DNA from: Euglena gracilis | Taxonomy: Eukaryota; Euglenida; Euglenophyceae; Euglenales | NCBI GenBank assembly: GCA_039621445.1 | Contig: CP154956.1 | Location: 17,117,562-17,181,561 of the forward strand | DNA: 64,000 bases | Direction of reading: 5' to 3' | Shown: positions 12,030 through 24,900 of the stretch, piece after piece | Numbering within the stretch: the stretch's first letter is position 1 | How the letters are laid out: each line of letters begins with the position of its first letter | Notes under the pieces: model-generated | The model's database searches: none | Told to the model about the DNA's origin: nothing | Seen by the model: the letters and a program-made list of their open reading frames with translations, nothing else | Translations under genes and position numbers: made by a program

Positions 12030-12345
12030 TTCAGACGGGTTTCCCTGCAAAAAGTGTCCATCGGGGCCTAAACTTCATGGGCCGGGGGGTTTTCTATTTG
12101 TGTCCCCGGGGGCTCTACAGAAAAGTCCCCCAGTCTCCCATTTCCTGCCCAGCGGGGGCCAACAAAAATGTCCAGCGGGGTCCAACAATTGTGTCTGCCG
12201 GCTGTAGTAAAAAGCCGGGCTATTTTTGGATAGCATGAATAATCACAAATTATTACGAATAATCACAAATAATCATGAATCAGAATTGAGGGTCCCTAGC
12301 ACGAATTTGTGGGAAACCCTGGCTCAGGAAGAACTCAAGTCCCTT
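12030..12345 (-). repeat. Inverted copy of blocks from the palindrome spacer
   Basis: Contains repeated TGTCC-N-GGGG motifs followed by AATAATCACAAATAATCATG and GAATTTGTGGGAAACCCTGG. Read on the - strand, this matches the order of blocks at 7575-8570, with about 700 bp missing from the middle. Confidence 0.6.
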
Positions 12346-14800
12346 CTTCTTCCAATCACGCATGGTCTTTTCTGTCAAAGGGCATCCTGTTTCTTTTTGA
12401 ATGAAGTCCACAAACTCTCTTTGGGAAAATTCCTTCCGTTCAACAATCTCAAAGTGATTTGGAGCGTCAACCTTGGAACTCATGACATGGACGCGCTTTT
12501 CATGTTCTTGAAGGACCCATTCCTTAAAACCATTGGGGGCTGAGCAATATGAACCACCTCCCTGAAGTGAAAAGAGCCATTCCCAGGGGGCATCACTTGT
12601 GAACATACTGCAAGAGAGTTTCGAATGTCAGCAGGCTTCACATACTTCATGCAACAGCAGTGCCACACAGCTCAGCACCACAAAACCTGGTTTATTATTT
12701 TGGGGGTTTATTATTGTTATTGATTTGATGATTATTATTATCATCCCTCACCGTAAACCCCCCCCTGGGCCGTGTTTTTTTGTCCCAAATCAGGTGGGGG
12801 GGATTTTCGCGGGGGGTCAAAAACGATACATACATACACACTGCAGCCCGGCCCGGCCTGGCCAGTGGCCGGCAGCCCGAATTATCGACCGGCAGCCCGG
12901 CTCAGCCCGTCTGCAATGCATGAGCCGAAAAACACTCGTTTTCGGCTCAAAAACAGTTTTTCCGGGTCCGGGAGGCCAAAAAACATCGTTTTGGGGGGGG
13001 GGGCAAAAAAATTCTTTTTCGACTTTTTTCGACTTTTTTTGACCCAAAATGCCTCTAAAATTAGTCACAGAAAAATTGTTATGGGGTGTATCCCCGTCGA
13101 CCCCGCCTGCGACCCCCCCCGACCCACACATGGAGGGTTTCTGCATCCCAGTAGGAGCCAAAAAATACCACCAAATTTAGGAATTGGCACCCAAATTAGG
13201 AATCAAAATTGCCAAAAATGTGTGACAAATTCCAAATTGGATCTAATCTTTGACCCAAAAGTTCTAAAAATAACAAAAAAATAGGTTGCGTGTGACGTTG
13301 CGTGTGAGGTCACACTGGTCACACGTGACCTTTCATAACTGCCATGTTCCCCCGCGACCCCCTGCCCCCCCCCCCGGCGACCCGTACACCCCCCTATAAC
13401 TTGTTATACCGCCTGAATACGGGTTATGCCCACAATTTTCATGTAATCTTGTGCTCTTGCTGCCCGGCAGGCATTATTTTTTTTAAAGGCGAGATTTCTC
13501 AAATTTTTAAGGCATTTTTTAAGGTTTTTTTTGAGGATTTTAAAAAATTTTAAGGTTTTTAAAGGCATTTTTTTTCCTCAGCTAAAATGTCAGACCCCGA
13601 AGATGGCCTGATGGCTTCAGACCAGGGGATTTCTCAAGCCAGAGGGTGCCCCCCCCCCCCCGGGGGGGGTCAGCCAGCCAGCCAGCTCAAAACCAGCCAG
13701 CAGCACAAATTTGGGCTGGGAGCCCCCCCGGGGGGGGGGGGTCGAGTGAAATAAAGTCGTGTCCAGCCCGGCCAGAGGCCGGACCAGCCGGCCGCAGGCT
13801 GGCCAGCCAACTGGGCTGCCCAGGTCACCTATCCCTGCATTTTTTCCCCTCACCACAGCTTCCTCCATCACAGCCCCCCAGCCTTGATCTAGCTCCATCC
13901 ACCAAAATGTCGAAAATGGCAAAAAATGTTTGTTGCAAAAAAAATTTTATCAGGAAGAATTTTTAAGGTTTATTAAGGTCATCGCAGGGAAGAAAAACTT
14001 CCCCGGGGTGATGGCCTGGGTGAGGCGCCTTAAAAAAAATAATGCCTGCTGCCCGGAGCCGAATGCTACATCCTGGCGTCATGCCCGAACCCCAGTTCGG
14101 ATGGAAAAACTCGCCGGGTTCACGACAGAACCAGCGTCCGCCACCCCTTTTTTTAAAACCTGCATTTTGGGGCCTCTAAGTTCACGGCTGAACCGGCGTA
14201 CCAACCTTTGGTCAAAAAGGGGGCTCCCAGGACCAATCTCTGGCAACTAATCTGCAATGTTGTGGACTTCACCAAAATCCGACAATCGCGGGCTATCCCA
14301 TACCCGGGCTGACGTCAACCGGGGTATGGGACAAGATCGGGGGAGGGGGGGGTATCTCTGGCTGTGTCAATTGTGCAGGTGCAAAATCACCCCTAACTCT
14401 TTTCAGACGACCAGCACGGTGTTCTTTTTCCTGTCATTTGGTCCCCCAACGTTGCACACAGCCAGAGATGCGCTCGCGATCGTCGGACCAGCGAAAGTCA
14501 CAATGGAAATATATGGTAATTTTCTGTCCTGTTTGGTTCGAGAAGCACAATGAACCATACAGAAATGATTTCTCTCTCACATCGACGACCCGAGGGGTCC
14601 AGGGGGCACCAAAATTGTGAAATCAGGATTTGGCTGCACCCCTAGAGACCTTTCCCCCCCCCCACGAAAGTCATGTATCGTGCACATGCTCTACGACCAA
14701 TTTGGGCCATTTTTGGGGCACTTTTAATGGTTCTTGTTCGCTACTCGACCCCCACCTCCAAAATGACAAGTCGGTTCCCTTGAGTCCCAAAAATGTGGTA
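12346..14800. other. Noncoding; one lone 163 bp-type unit
   Basis: A single degenerate unit of the 163 bp repeat lies at about 12926-13050. A TTTAAGG-rich stretch follows near 13490-13570 and GGTTCGGG-type motifs near 14080-14200. A short palindrome, ATCCCATACCCGG with CCGGGGTATGGGA, sits near 14293-14333. No coding exon could be supported. Confidence 0.5.
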
Positions 14801-14808
14801 TTATCCTG

Positions 14809-14955
14809 CAGGGTACCAGCTACTACCCCAAAGAGCCGCCCAACCAGGGTTAATACACATGGAGGACCCTCGCTCGACGCCTTCGGCGCCTCGCTCGGGT
14901 CCCTCCATATTTTTAACCCTAATTGGGCAGCTCTTTGGGTTCGCCAAGTACCCTG
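14809..14955. repeat. Short inverted-repeat element, CAGGGTAC...GTACCCTG
   Basis: The two halves are imperfect reverse complements over about 65 bp: CAGGGTACCAGC...CAGGGTTAAT and AACCCTAATTGG...AAGTACCCTG. A related half lies near 16935-16980. I found no matching flanking duplication, so a mobile origin is only likely. Confidence 0.6.
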
Positions 14956-15164
14956 TAGAGACCAATAAAATCCCGTTGAGCGGGAAGGGATCAACTGTTT
15001 GCATGAGAATCTAACCCAAACCAAATATGTTGGCCAATTTATCATTAGAAATTACATTATGTTGTTATTGTGCGAAGCACACAAGGGGCACCATGCCTTC
15101 AGAAACCCCCATTCGGGGGTGCATTTGCAATAAATCTTGGGTAATAACCTCCAGGACGTCTGGG

Positions 15165-15515
15165 GGTGGGTCCTGGGGGGGGGGGCTGGAGCCCCCCCCC
15201 CCCGGAAGGAGGCCGAAGACCGACAAAGTTCACTAGGGTGCGCATGGTGCATTAGACCTACTAAGTTCATTAGGGTGTGCGGTGCATGGTGCATGGTGCA
15301 TTCGGCCATCCTTGCCTTGCACGCACAAGGGGATTTCGTTGTTGGATGGCGGGGGGTCCAGGGGAGGCAGCCGAAGGCCGACTAAGTTCATCAGGGAGCG
15401 CGATTCGGCCATCCTTGCCTTGCACACACAAGGGCAATTTGTTGTTGGAGGGCGCCCCCCCCCCCTGGGAGGAGGCCATTTGGGAGCGCAATTTGGCCAT
15501 CCTTGATTTTTTCGG
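15165..15515. repeat. Tandem ~100 bp repeats with CCTTGCCTTGCAC
   Basis: Three units carry CGGCCATCCTTGCCTTGCAC or close variants, then ACAAGGG, a G/C homopolymer and AGGCCGA...AAGTTCA. A further unit lies at 17590-17745. Confidence 0.7.
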
Positions 15516-17324
15516 AGGGGGGGGGGCTTAAAAACTTTTGAGGGGGTGGACTTATTATTGGTGATTGGAGCGACCAGTTGCTCCGACCACCAATGGTCGC
15601 TAGGCCATACCAACAGTAGGCCGGGCCGACCTAGGTCAGCCCGACCTCCAGAACTGGCATGGCCAATATTCCGCCCTGGGCCCTGCTGGACCCCCAGGGT
15701 TGACGAAAAAACAAAAAAAGTTTTTTTTGAAAAGAAAAAATTGACCTTTTTCCTTGCAAAATCGCCATTTTTTGAGGAAAATTTTTCGGGTGTAGTTCGG
15801 GTCACGGGGGGGGGGGGTCACGGGGAACACCACATTTTCGGTGGCCAAATTAGGAATCACCGAAAACCAATTTTTGGGGAAAATCTTTTTTGGCTCCAAA
15901 TTAGGAATCCCCCAACCTAAAATTAGAATTTTGACACCAAATTAGGCATCACCATTCCAAATTTTTGCAAAATTTATGCCTCAAAATTAGGAACCTACCT
16001 GAATATTTTGTCAAATTAGGCATCACCGGCCAAGTTTTTTTCAGAAAAAAGAATTGGCCGAAAAGGGTCTTAGGTCGGGTCGGGGGGGGGGGGTCACGGG
16101 GGGAATACCCGCTCTAAAGTTTTTTTATGTGTTAAAATATTTCCAGATCTGTGTTTTCTGGTGCAAAAAATCATGCTTTCAACCCCCCAAAAACAAAAAA
16201 TTAATGCTGCAGAAATAAAAAATGAATTTCCCCTCCCCCAAAAATTGCAAAAAATTCTCCCCCAAACCCTCCATGACGTTTTTTGTTGTTTTTTTGTTTC
16301 AAAAAAAGCAAGCCGTCAACCTTGTCGACCCCCGCCCAAAATTTTACAAGTCGATTGCCTGAGTTGGGAAGCGACGTTTTATGGGGTTATTGGAAGGAAT
16401 GGGGTTACGGTGTTGCATTGCCCTGCCGAAATCTCGGCTCATTGCGGGAAATTGGTGATGGATTTTTGGTGGTCACCAGCGACTAGTCGCTAGCGAGGTC
16501 GGCCCGGCTTTTGGTCGGCCCGACAGTCGACAGAAATGGCCATTGTACCGCACTACCCCCTCCCCCTTTTTCAAAGGGCCCTTAACCATAGGTTGGGCCG
16601 ACCAGGTCGGCCCGACCTGTTGCGGTTACCGACCACATGGTCAGCCCGACCAATTGGAGGTTGGGCCCACCATATGGTCGGTAGAAACGACCTCAATGGT
16701 TTTACTTTTCAAAAGCATCCAAACCCTTGGATGCAAACCCTGTGGAACATAAGAAGGGCTATTTCAGCATAAATCCATAAGCTGGGACGCCTTGCAAAAA
16801 AAAAATTCCTGATTGCGTTAACCCATGGCCAAAAAGAATTTCTGACGTTTTTTGAAGGAGCAGGGTCAGGGTTGCAATTCTTATGCACACAGCAGAACAT
16901 TTCCTGCTCAACGTTGTTAGATTGGCCTCTACAAGGTACCCAGCGGACCCAACGGCCGCCTAACTAGGGTTAAAAACATGGATCTCACCTTTTTTTCTTT
17001 GAATTTGGGATGTTTTTTTGACGTTTTTAGGGACATTCAGATGTGTTTCCGTTCATTTTGAGCTGAAATAAGAGAATCGAATTTGGGAGGGGAGGGTTCA
17101 ATTTCCAAAAAAGGGGGGTGTTGCAGTACAGTGGAGGTCGGGCCCACCTGGTCGGCCCGACCTCCAGAGGTCGATAAGTCATGGTCAATGGTGGGCCCGA
17201 CCTATAGGTCGGGCCGACCTCCAGAAGTAGCATTGCCAATACTCCGCATGGAGCCGTCGAGTAGCGAACAAGTACCCTTTTAATAACATTTTGAGTGATG
17301 GCATAAAGTGGAGCCCCCACAGTA
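15516..17324. other. Noncoding with GGTCGGGCCGACC palindromes
   Basis: Several palindromes of the GGTCGGGCCGACC type occur near 15620-15650, 16500-16640 and 17135-17225. Two share the downstream string GACCTCCAGAA, GGCAT or GCAT, then GCCAATA-TCCGC. AAATTAGG units lie at 15840-16030. No exon is seen. Confidence 0.6.
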
Positions 17325-17478
17325 CCCCACAGTACCCCACCCCCCCCCACACACCCCCCCACACCCCCCCACACCCCCCCCTCCCACACCCCCCCCCCAC
17401 ACCCCCCCACACCCCCCCCCCCACCCCCCCCACCCCCCCCACCCCCCCCCACCCCCCCCACCCCCCCCCCACACCTCC
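17325..17478. repeat. CACCCC simple-sequence tract
   Basis: About 150 bp of (CACCCCCC)n on the + strand. Glycine- or proline-rich open frames across it are artefacts. Confidence 0.9.
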
Positions 17479-17589
17479 CCCCGAAGGCCGAGTAAGTCAA
17501 AAAAAATGACACCCGAACAGTTGCGCACAGTCAACTTGGGTTTCAAAAAGGATCAGGCTGTTGCTCACCCATGGTACTGTAAACCAACA

Positions 17590-17745
17590 AAGTGGATTTT
17601 CTTTCCCTTGCCTTGCACACACAAGGGGATGATGTTATTTTGGTTCTGGGGGGGGGGGGTCCGGGGGCGCCCCCCCCCCCCCCCCGGCCGCGGCCGAAGG
17701 CCGCGGCGCGACGAGGCCGAAGGCCGAGTAACAAGTTTAGAACCC
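17590..17745. repeat. Isolated copy of the CCTTGCCTTGCAC unit
   Basis: Same unit as the tandem array at 15165-15515, including CCTTGCCTTGCACACACAAG and a G/C homopolymer followed by AGGCCGA. Confidence 0.6.
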
Positions 17746-18214
17746 CGGTTCGGGCGTGAAGCTGAGGTGAGGTGTGAACCCCGGTTCGGGCCCTGTACCC
17801 GGTTTCAGAAGGACTGATTGGTTTTTGGCCAGATCCCCTCCCTCCTGGCCCAAACCCCCCCTCTGGGGGTAGGCAAACAACTACCAAAGTGGTTTGGCAC
17901 CAAAGACACCCAAAAATTGACCCCCCTGGGTTGCCCGGGCTGATGAAAAATTGTACGTTCCCAACACGCACAGACACATTTCAAAACACCACACACATCA
18001 CCGCACCCCACGCCCCAGTTCATGTGTATCTGCGCATATGTATGCATACCACTCCACAGAGACGGTACCTGCTGCACAGCAGCCAGCAAGCGCTTCCGCA
18101 ACTTCAGTTCACAGTGCCTCTTCCCAGGGGTGGAAAAGAGCGTGTGGGACAAAATCATTTTTTGGAAATTTTGGGATTTGAACTCTTTTTGCATAACATT
18201 GCTTGTTTTCCTTA

Positions 18215-18478
18215 CAGGCTTCTTTTTTAAGTTACCTGACCCCCCCCCCCCGGGGGGGTGGGGGGGTGGGTCCGGGCCGGACCCCCCCGGGGGGGGGGGT
18301 CCCGCGCCGGAGGCGCTGGGTATACCTTTTCGGCGCAAAGCGCCGAAAATTTTTGAAAATTGCCTTTAACGGGCCCGATTTTGGGGGCGTTCACACCCCC
18401 CCCCCCCCCCCCCCGGGGGGGCCCCCGCCACCCTGGGTGGGTGGGGGGACCCCCCCGGGGGTCTTAAAAAGAAGCCTG
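18215..18478. mobile_element. MITE, CAGGC family, perfect 8 bp TSD
   Basis: This 264 bp element has terminal inverted repeats CAGGCTTCTTTTTTAAG and CTTAAAAAGAAGCCTG. It is flanked on both sides by the 8 bp direct repeat TTTCCTTA (18207-18214 and 18479-18486). It has no coding capacity and carries poly-C/G runs and the hairpin CGGCGCAAAGCGCCG. An 8 bp duplication with CAGG ends fits the hAT superfamily. It lies upstream of the first recognised GUN4 exon, possibly within a 5' intron. Confidence 0.9.
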
Positions 18479-18820
18479 TTTCCTTAATGATTGACACAAG
18501 AGAATCATGTTGCACACTTCCAGTTTTGTTTTCAGAGGTGAATGTGCCCCCTGAGGCGAAGTGACATGGAAAACTTTTGCCTTTTTTTGAAAATTTTGCA
18601 CTGCATGTTTTGAGGCATGATCAGGGCGGTGCGAAAGAGACAGGATTTTTTCCCTTAGTGCTTTGGCTAAGGGCTGGCCAACAACTGGTTTGGGGCTCAA
18701 ATGGGGGCCAGAAATCATTTGTTTCCCCAAAATCGACCTGTTTGCCAAAATATGGCCATTTTTTGGTATATTTCCTGTGTTTTTTTATTCAATGTGCTGG
18801 ATGGGAATTTTTTTCATTAG
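18479..18820. other. Noncoding upstream of the first recognised GUN4 exon
   Basis: No motif-bearing exon is seen. An Ala/Ser/Thr-rich frame at about 18060-18129 (+), upstream of the MITE, reads like a plastid transit segment and could be an earlier GUN4 exon. I cannot prove it. Confidence 0.3.
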
Positions 18821-18938
18821 GACCGCCCTGGGCATGAGCCCATTCCCCTCCTCCCCTGCTCCGCCATCGTTCTCGGCTCCTCCATTGCTATGGCAGCAAT
18901 GGCTGGTGTTGTAGCCCTGCTGCGGCCCTCATCCACTG
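18821..18938 (+). CDS. GUN4: GUN4 exon 1 (presequence)
   Basis: Follows an acceptor-like TTTTCATTAG and ends at G|GTGTGT, phase 1. It reads PIPLLPCSAIVLGSS, then IAMAAMAGVVALL, then RPSSTG, a hydrophobic segment with a basic Ser-rich tail. This is consistent with the signal or stop-transfer part of a secondary-plastid presequence. The AG at its start could also be a spliced-leader acceptor. Confidence 0.65.
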
Positions 18939-21900
18939 GTGTGTTTGGTTTGACCCCTGATGCATCATTCTCGTTGCTTTTGTCTCTTTGAAGCAATGGG
19001 GGGTGTTTTTTTTGTATTTGCCATAACTCTTGCCTTTCCTTGACTGTAATCAGGAAGGCAACAGCCCATGTTTTTGGCCCATTTTGCTTGTGTTTTGCTT
19101 TGTGTGTTTTGTGTGGTTCGGACAAGGGATGGTGCTCAGCGTCCAATGCAACCAACTTGGATGATTCCCCTTCTGCAGGGCGGCGCCAGACTGCGTCTCC
19201 GATGTACTCCGGGGATGACTGGAATCCCACCATGGGCACCACACTCGGTGACCTCTTTGGCTCCAGCTCCACTGTCGTCCCGGAGTTCGACAGCAAACCC
19301 GACGAGGACAACCAGTATTACCAAGACCTGGAGATCAGCTCGGAGGTGTGGCCTTTGCCTCAGCTGGGTGCAAGGTGCAAGTTTTTGAAACCTTCATAAA
19401 ATATTATTTTGTGTTTTAATTGACAAGGCATTTATTTTCAAATTGCCTGTATTGTCTTATCAATAATATTGTTTTTAAAATGTTTCTTTCATCATTATTG
19501 TTTTTCACTTTTTGGGATAAAGTGATTGAAGAGTCACATTGCATTGCATCCCAAGGAAGGGAATTGATCTTCTTCTGATTTCTTCCTTCTTTTCCTTCTG
19601 TGTTTCCTTCTGACACACCAAGGGTAACGCTCCTCTTTCAATTATGCTGGATGAACTGCACTGCTGCAGTCAGCCTTGGACCCAGTGCTTACTGCCACCA
19701 AACATCCGAATAAACACCGAGGTGGCCATGGTCTGGACAATTGGCCATTGGGCCTTAGCCTCACCAGATAACCAGTTTTAGGAGCCTGAAGGTGATACTG
19801 ATTCAGCATGTGTCAGAATCTTCGATAAATGTCCCCCCAGCAAGGAACAAGACCTGCCCACGCCAAGTGAACCAAAAATTCTAGAAACAGATTTCCAGGG
19901 CTAGCAGCATTGTCTCTGAAAGTATTGTCAATGAAATTTCCGGGAACAGTCATTTTGAAGTTGATAATATTTAACAGTTGTCACAGGTTTGCACCTGTGA
20001 AATTCATTTTTCTCGACGGTCGGTGCAGTTTTTGTTTCAAACACGCAATTGTTATCTTCCCTTCTATCTTCACGTGGAAAAATAGCAAAATCATGCAAAA
20101 TTTGTGCCAGAAATGTGGTTGGTTAGTTCTCAGGAAAACCCATTTTTTGTGGCGGCTCATTTTTCTGTGATACTGGTGAGGAAAAGGGTGGAATGTCATT
20201 TGTGTGACCGAAGTTGGGTCCCATCCGATTTCCAATGTTGATGCAGTGCATTTTGCGGTCAACATTTTACACAAAAATACAGCAAATTTTCCAGAAACAC
20301 CCAGATTTTCTCTCCACCCAATGTCAGGAGCAAAAAGAAGCACGGTTATGTTTTTTGTTGGACCTGCAGGCGGGGGCGGATTACTCCCTGCTGAAGCAGC
20401 TTTTGAAGGACCAGCAGTGGGAGTTGGCTGACAATGAGCACCGTCGCCTCCTCATCGAGCTATCTGGTCCCGCGGCAGAGGCCCGGGAGTACGCCTGGCC
20501 AACAGAGGTGACTGGCTGGCAGCATTGAGGGTGATGCCATTCATCATTTCATAAAAAAATACCAGGGGGCCAAAATTTTGGAATGGGGGACATTTTGAAC
20601 ATCATTCACGCGAATGCTTGCAAAAAGTGAACTCTGAACCTTTTGGGGTTGTGATTTTTGATTTTTGAACACAAGTTTGCCATTATTTGCCAATTTGATC
20701 AATTCTGAAGAAGCAGCCTTTGAGAAAACATTTTCTCCACTCCACAGCCAAAATGAAATGTTTCAATGAGCACTGGTGGGGCAGAGGAGTTACAACAGCT
20801 GATTATGTGGACCATTTGTCGAGATGGTCCGGTCTAGGAGGGGGGAACCAGGTTTTATATGGTGCTCAGGTTCCATGCCGCAGCAGATGCTGCCAAGGCG
20901 AACCTTCTACACCACCTGGCGGCCCGGCCCAGCCCAGCTCAATTCGGGGTTGATTCTTCTGAAGTTTCTGGATCTCAGAAACTTCCAGAAAAAGTTTCTG
21001 GAAATAAACTTCGAGAAACTTTTTCCCGGAAGCCTTTTCCAGCGCTTTGCGGCAATTTTGGCAATTCTAGATGAAATTTCGGCCAAAAAAGCAGGAAGTG
21101 CGCTTTTGGGCCGATTTTGGGGGGCAAAATTTTCTGGCCCAGCGCTGTGTGCCGGGCTGAAAATAGGTCACCCTGCCACTCTACAGGGGTCACAGCGGGG
21201 GTTGCTGAGCTCTTATCTCTTTGGAGTAAGAGCGAAGCTTCTTACCGGGGAAAAGGGGGTAGAACCCTCCCTTTCCCCCCATTCCTCCCTGGGCAGGTGT
21301 GAGAACCGGCGGATTTTCACCATGACGCCAGCCCCATTCCCAAAATATTTTTTTTCAGTCACGAGCAAGTGGATTTCTAGTTTCCGAATCAGCTCCATTT
21401 GACCCCCAACTCCCCACCAGGCCTGGGTTATTCACCTGCAAAGGGGTCCAAACCGGGTAGGATTAGCCAACCCCTCCCAGTTTCAAAAGCCGCCCCAGGA
21501 AGCAACTCAGCCATCAAAGTCATGGGTCATGGGTCTCTGCCCCTTTATTTAAGAACCTCACTGGGGAAATGAGGCGTAAACAGAATGCTGACACCCGATG
21601 GTGACGAAGATCCCAGTGCAGGATATGCAAATGCTGGATAAGCTGTGGAAGAACTACAGCGGGGGCAAGTTTGGCTTCAGCGTACAGCGCCGCCTGTGGG
21701 CCGGTGTGCATCTCCAAAGCCCCCTTCTCCCTGCCCAGCAACGTTTTTTGTGAATCAGTGCCTTAGCCACCCTCCCTGGAGGAGCCACAGTGGCTGACAA
21801 TTTGCTGGAAACGACCCAAAATGGCCCAAAATGAAGATGGCTGATAAAGCATTGACTTCAGCAGGGGGGGGGGGAATGCGCTGTGCATTTTTCCGCATTT

Positions 21901-24900
21901 TTGCATTTTTTTGCGCATTTTTGTCAATTTTTCAAAAATGCGCATTTTTGCGCATTTTTTGCGCATTTTTTACACATTTCCCCCCATTTTTGCATATTTT
22001 CCATTTTTTTGCGCATTTTTTGCGCATTTTTTTTAACCAAATTTTGCACATTTTCCATTTTTGCGCATTTTTTTGCCCAATTTTGCACATTTTGCCATTT
22101 TTGCACATTTTCCACCCAAATCACATGCTCACCGAATTTTGCCCACGTTCAACTGACCCATTTCTGTAACCAACAAACCCATTTTCGCACTTTTTTTTTC
22201 CACCCAAGGGACCTGCCTCAAGAGAAAACCCTTGGGTGATGAGGTGTGGGTACTCATCCAATGACGATGAGGACACTAACCCCCCCCCCCCCCCCTCACT
22301 TATAACCCCCCCGGGGTTATAGGATCCTGTTTAGTGGTTGGCCCGGGGGGGGGGGGTGATAAGTGGGGGGTTACAGCCTTGGCGGTTCTCTTTGCCTTCT
22401 CATCATACATCTCTCTAAGGTTTTGCGAACCCCCCCGGGGGGGGGCGGCTGCAGCCAGCCCCGATTTGGGCCCAGCCCAGCCGCAGCAGCACCCCCCCCC
22501 CGGGGGGGGTGCTGCTAGCCCAGCTAGCCAGCCCCTTTTTGGGGGGTCCAGCACAAAATTTTTCGGCGCAAAGCGCCGAAATTTTTTGAAAAATTGTGTT
22601 CAAAAGTGGCCAAAAATGGGGTTTGGGGGGCGTTTGGGGCATTTTTGGGGGGTTTCAGATGCATCATTTTTTCAAAACTGTGTTCTGCAGGTCATTTTTG
22701 GGCATTTTTCCGATTTCAGTCCAGCTCGCCCCGGTTCGGGTCCAGCCGGGGCCTAGCCCCCCCCCCCCCCCGGGGGGGGGGCGGGCTAGCCAGCCCAAAT
22801 TTCTAGCCCTAGCCCAGCAACCCCCCCCCCCCGGGGTCCTTAAAGAGATGTATGCTTCTCATGTCTTCCCGGGGGGGGGGGTATAAGTCACGGTTTAGTG
22901 GTTGGGCCCGAGGGGGGGGGGTTATAGGATGGGGGGGGGTTATAAGTGGGGGGGTCGGGTTTAGGGGTTTCAGAGACCCCACATTGACACGTAACCAAGG
23001 CGGGAATCCCACTCCCCTGGTGACAAGTAAGGGGCACCATGGCTGACAAGTCCTTTTTCCCTGAGGAACCTCACAAACTCAGCGCATTTTTTGCGCATTT
23101 TTTTTGCGCATTTTTTCCGAGGGCCGTCGAGCGCATTTCCCCCCCCCCCCTGCTTCAGGCGTTCCACAATCTTTCCAAACAAAGTTTTTGCAGATTGAGC
23201 ACAATTTTGTGATTTTCCTGAAATTCTGTAAATTTCTGCTGATCGCCGGAAATTATCACAGAATTGAATTTTTTGTGCAAAAAAAAACGAAGGCGAAAAC
23301 CCAGAAATATGTAAAAAAGAATTTTTTTCTGATTATTTTTGTCAATCGGTGTGTAGCGGACAAAAAAAGTTGTGAATTTATCACTTTGTTTTGTGATTTG
23401 GTGTGTATCGGCAAAAAAGTTGTGAATTGACGTATGCCTTTGATTCACAGCAAGGAGTGGGGCAAATTTGGGCCACTATCCACCATATTTGGGAGCATTT
23501 TCTACCATTCTCCGTCATGAACTAATCCAAATCAGCCAAACACTGGTTTCCATCTTCATGCTTACCCTTCAATCATTCCCGCATGTTTTTTTGCCACTTC
23601 ATTTTTCTGGCCAGCCAGCAACTAATTTTCCGGCCAGCACCTCCCAGCCGGGCCGGGGTCTGCCGAAATGAAGTTCGGGCTCTACAGAATTAAAAAAAAG
23701 TGGCGAAAAAACCGGCCTTTCTTAGGTGGTTTATGGTTTTTTGCCTCCGAATTTTGGCTGAGATATGCCAACCAGGAATTATTTTTCTTAGTCTTGGACC
23801 ATGGGGGGTTGGGGGGTCTGGCCGCGCCCCCCCCCCCCCCCCCGGGGGTGGGATAGCGCCAAAGGCGCCAAAAGAAATTTTTTTGAAAAGGTGCTATTTT
23901 TAGCATTTCGCGATTTTTGGCCAAAAGTGAGTCCCCCGGGACCTCCCTGGGGGACCCCCCTCAGGGGGTGGGTGGGTGGGGGTCCCTCCCCTGGGGGACC
24001 CCCCCCGGTCAAAAAAAAACCCCTGGTGCCAACCAAACTGAAATAGGCTTTGTGGGGCATTTTTTGGGGGACCTGCCAGGTCCAGCTCCCCAGTCAGTCG
24101 GATCCCCCCAGTGTGCTTGTTTAGTGCTTTTTGTTCCCTCTTCTGGCCTGGCGCTGTTTTTCACCTGTGGCCCTTTAAGTCTGTGCATGGAGGTGGCTGA
24201 CCGCCCCCACCCCCCAGGGGGGTCCAGCCAGCACCTTTTTCCAGCCTGCCTGCGATGCCCCCCGGGAGGCTGTTATTGGCCATTTTTGGCCAGGCACATC
24301 TCAACCATGTTTGGTTTTGTTTTAGCGGGCGGCAATCATTGATGGCTGGGCCTCACAACGGGGTAAAAATCTTATTTGTGATTATTCATGGTTGTTCATG
24401 GCCATTTGTGATTATTCGTGACAATTTTGGCCACAAATGTCCCGAAACTGCCGAAAATGGCCAGGCACCCGCCGCCATCTGTAAAAAAAATGCAATTTTC
24501 TGCAAAATTCTGCTTTTTTTGCCAGAGCATAATACCTCTAACATGGTGGCCAATCAAAGGAAATCACCGGGGACCTAAAATAAACCCCAGCGACTCTCCA
24601 TCATCCGTACAGGCCGGCAGGGTCAGCTGCCCCCCTGGCCCCTGATTTGGCCCATTTTGTATTTATTGTCAAAGAAGAATCAGGGATTCTCCAACAATTT
24701 TGGCCTGACATCCGGCCCTTTACCCGTCCACAAAGCGAACATTTTCGGGGCCATGTCAATTTCAGGTAGGGGGGTCCGACCCACCCCCCAACCTCCGTGT
24801 CAGGAGGGGGCCCCATCTGAGGGCAAGGGGGGTTCAGGACCCCGGAAATAAAAGGTTTTCCTCCAGCGCTTTCACCAGGGAAGATAAAAATTTGGTGCAT

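Noticed and set aside
14809-14955. Calling the CAGGGTAC palindrome a MITE
   Set aside because: No matching 8 bp flanks (TTATCCTG versus TAGAGACC), so listed as an inverted repeat only.
17027-17512. Gly-rich or Pro-rich proteins
   Set aside because: Translation of the CACCCC tract on either strand.
20508-21609. GT-AG splice from 20507 to 21610 in GUN4
   Set aside because: It would drop VTK, which aligns with the family pattern before IPV-D; kept only as the refuting alternative.
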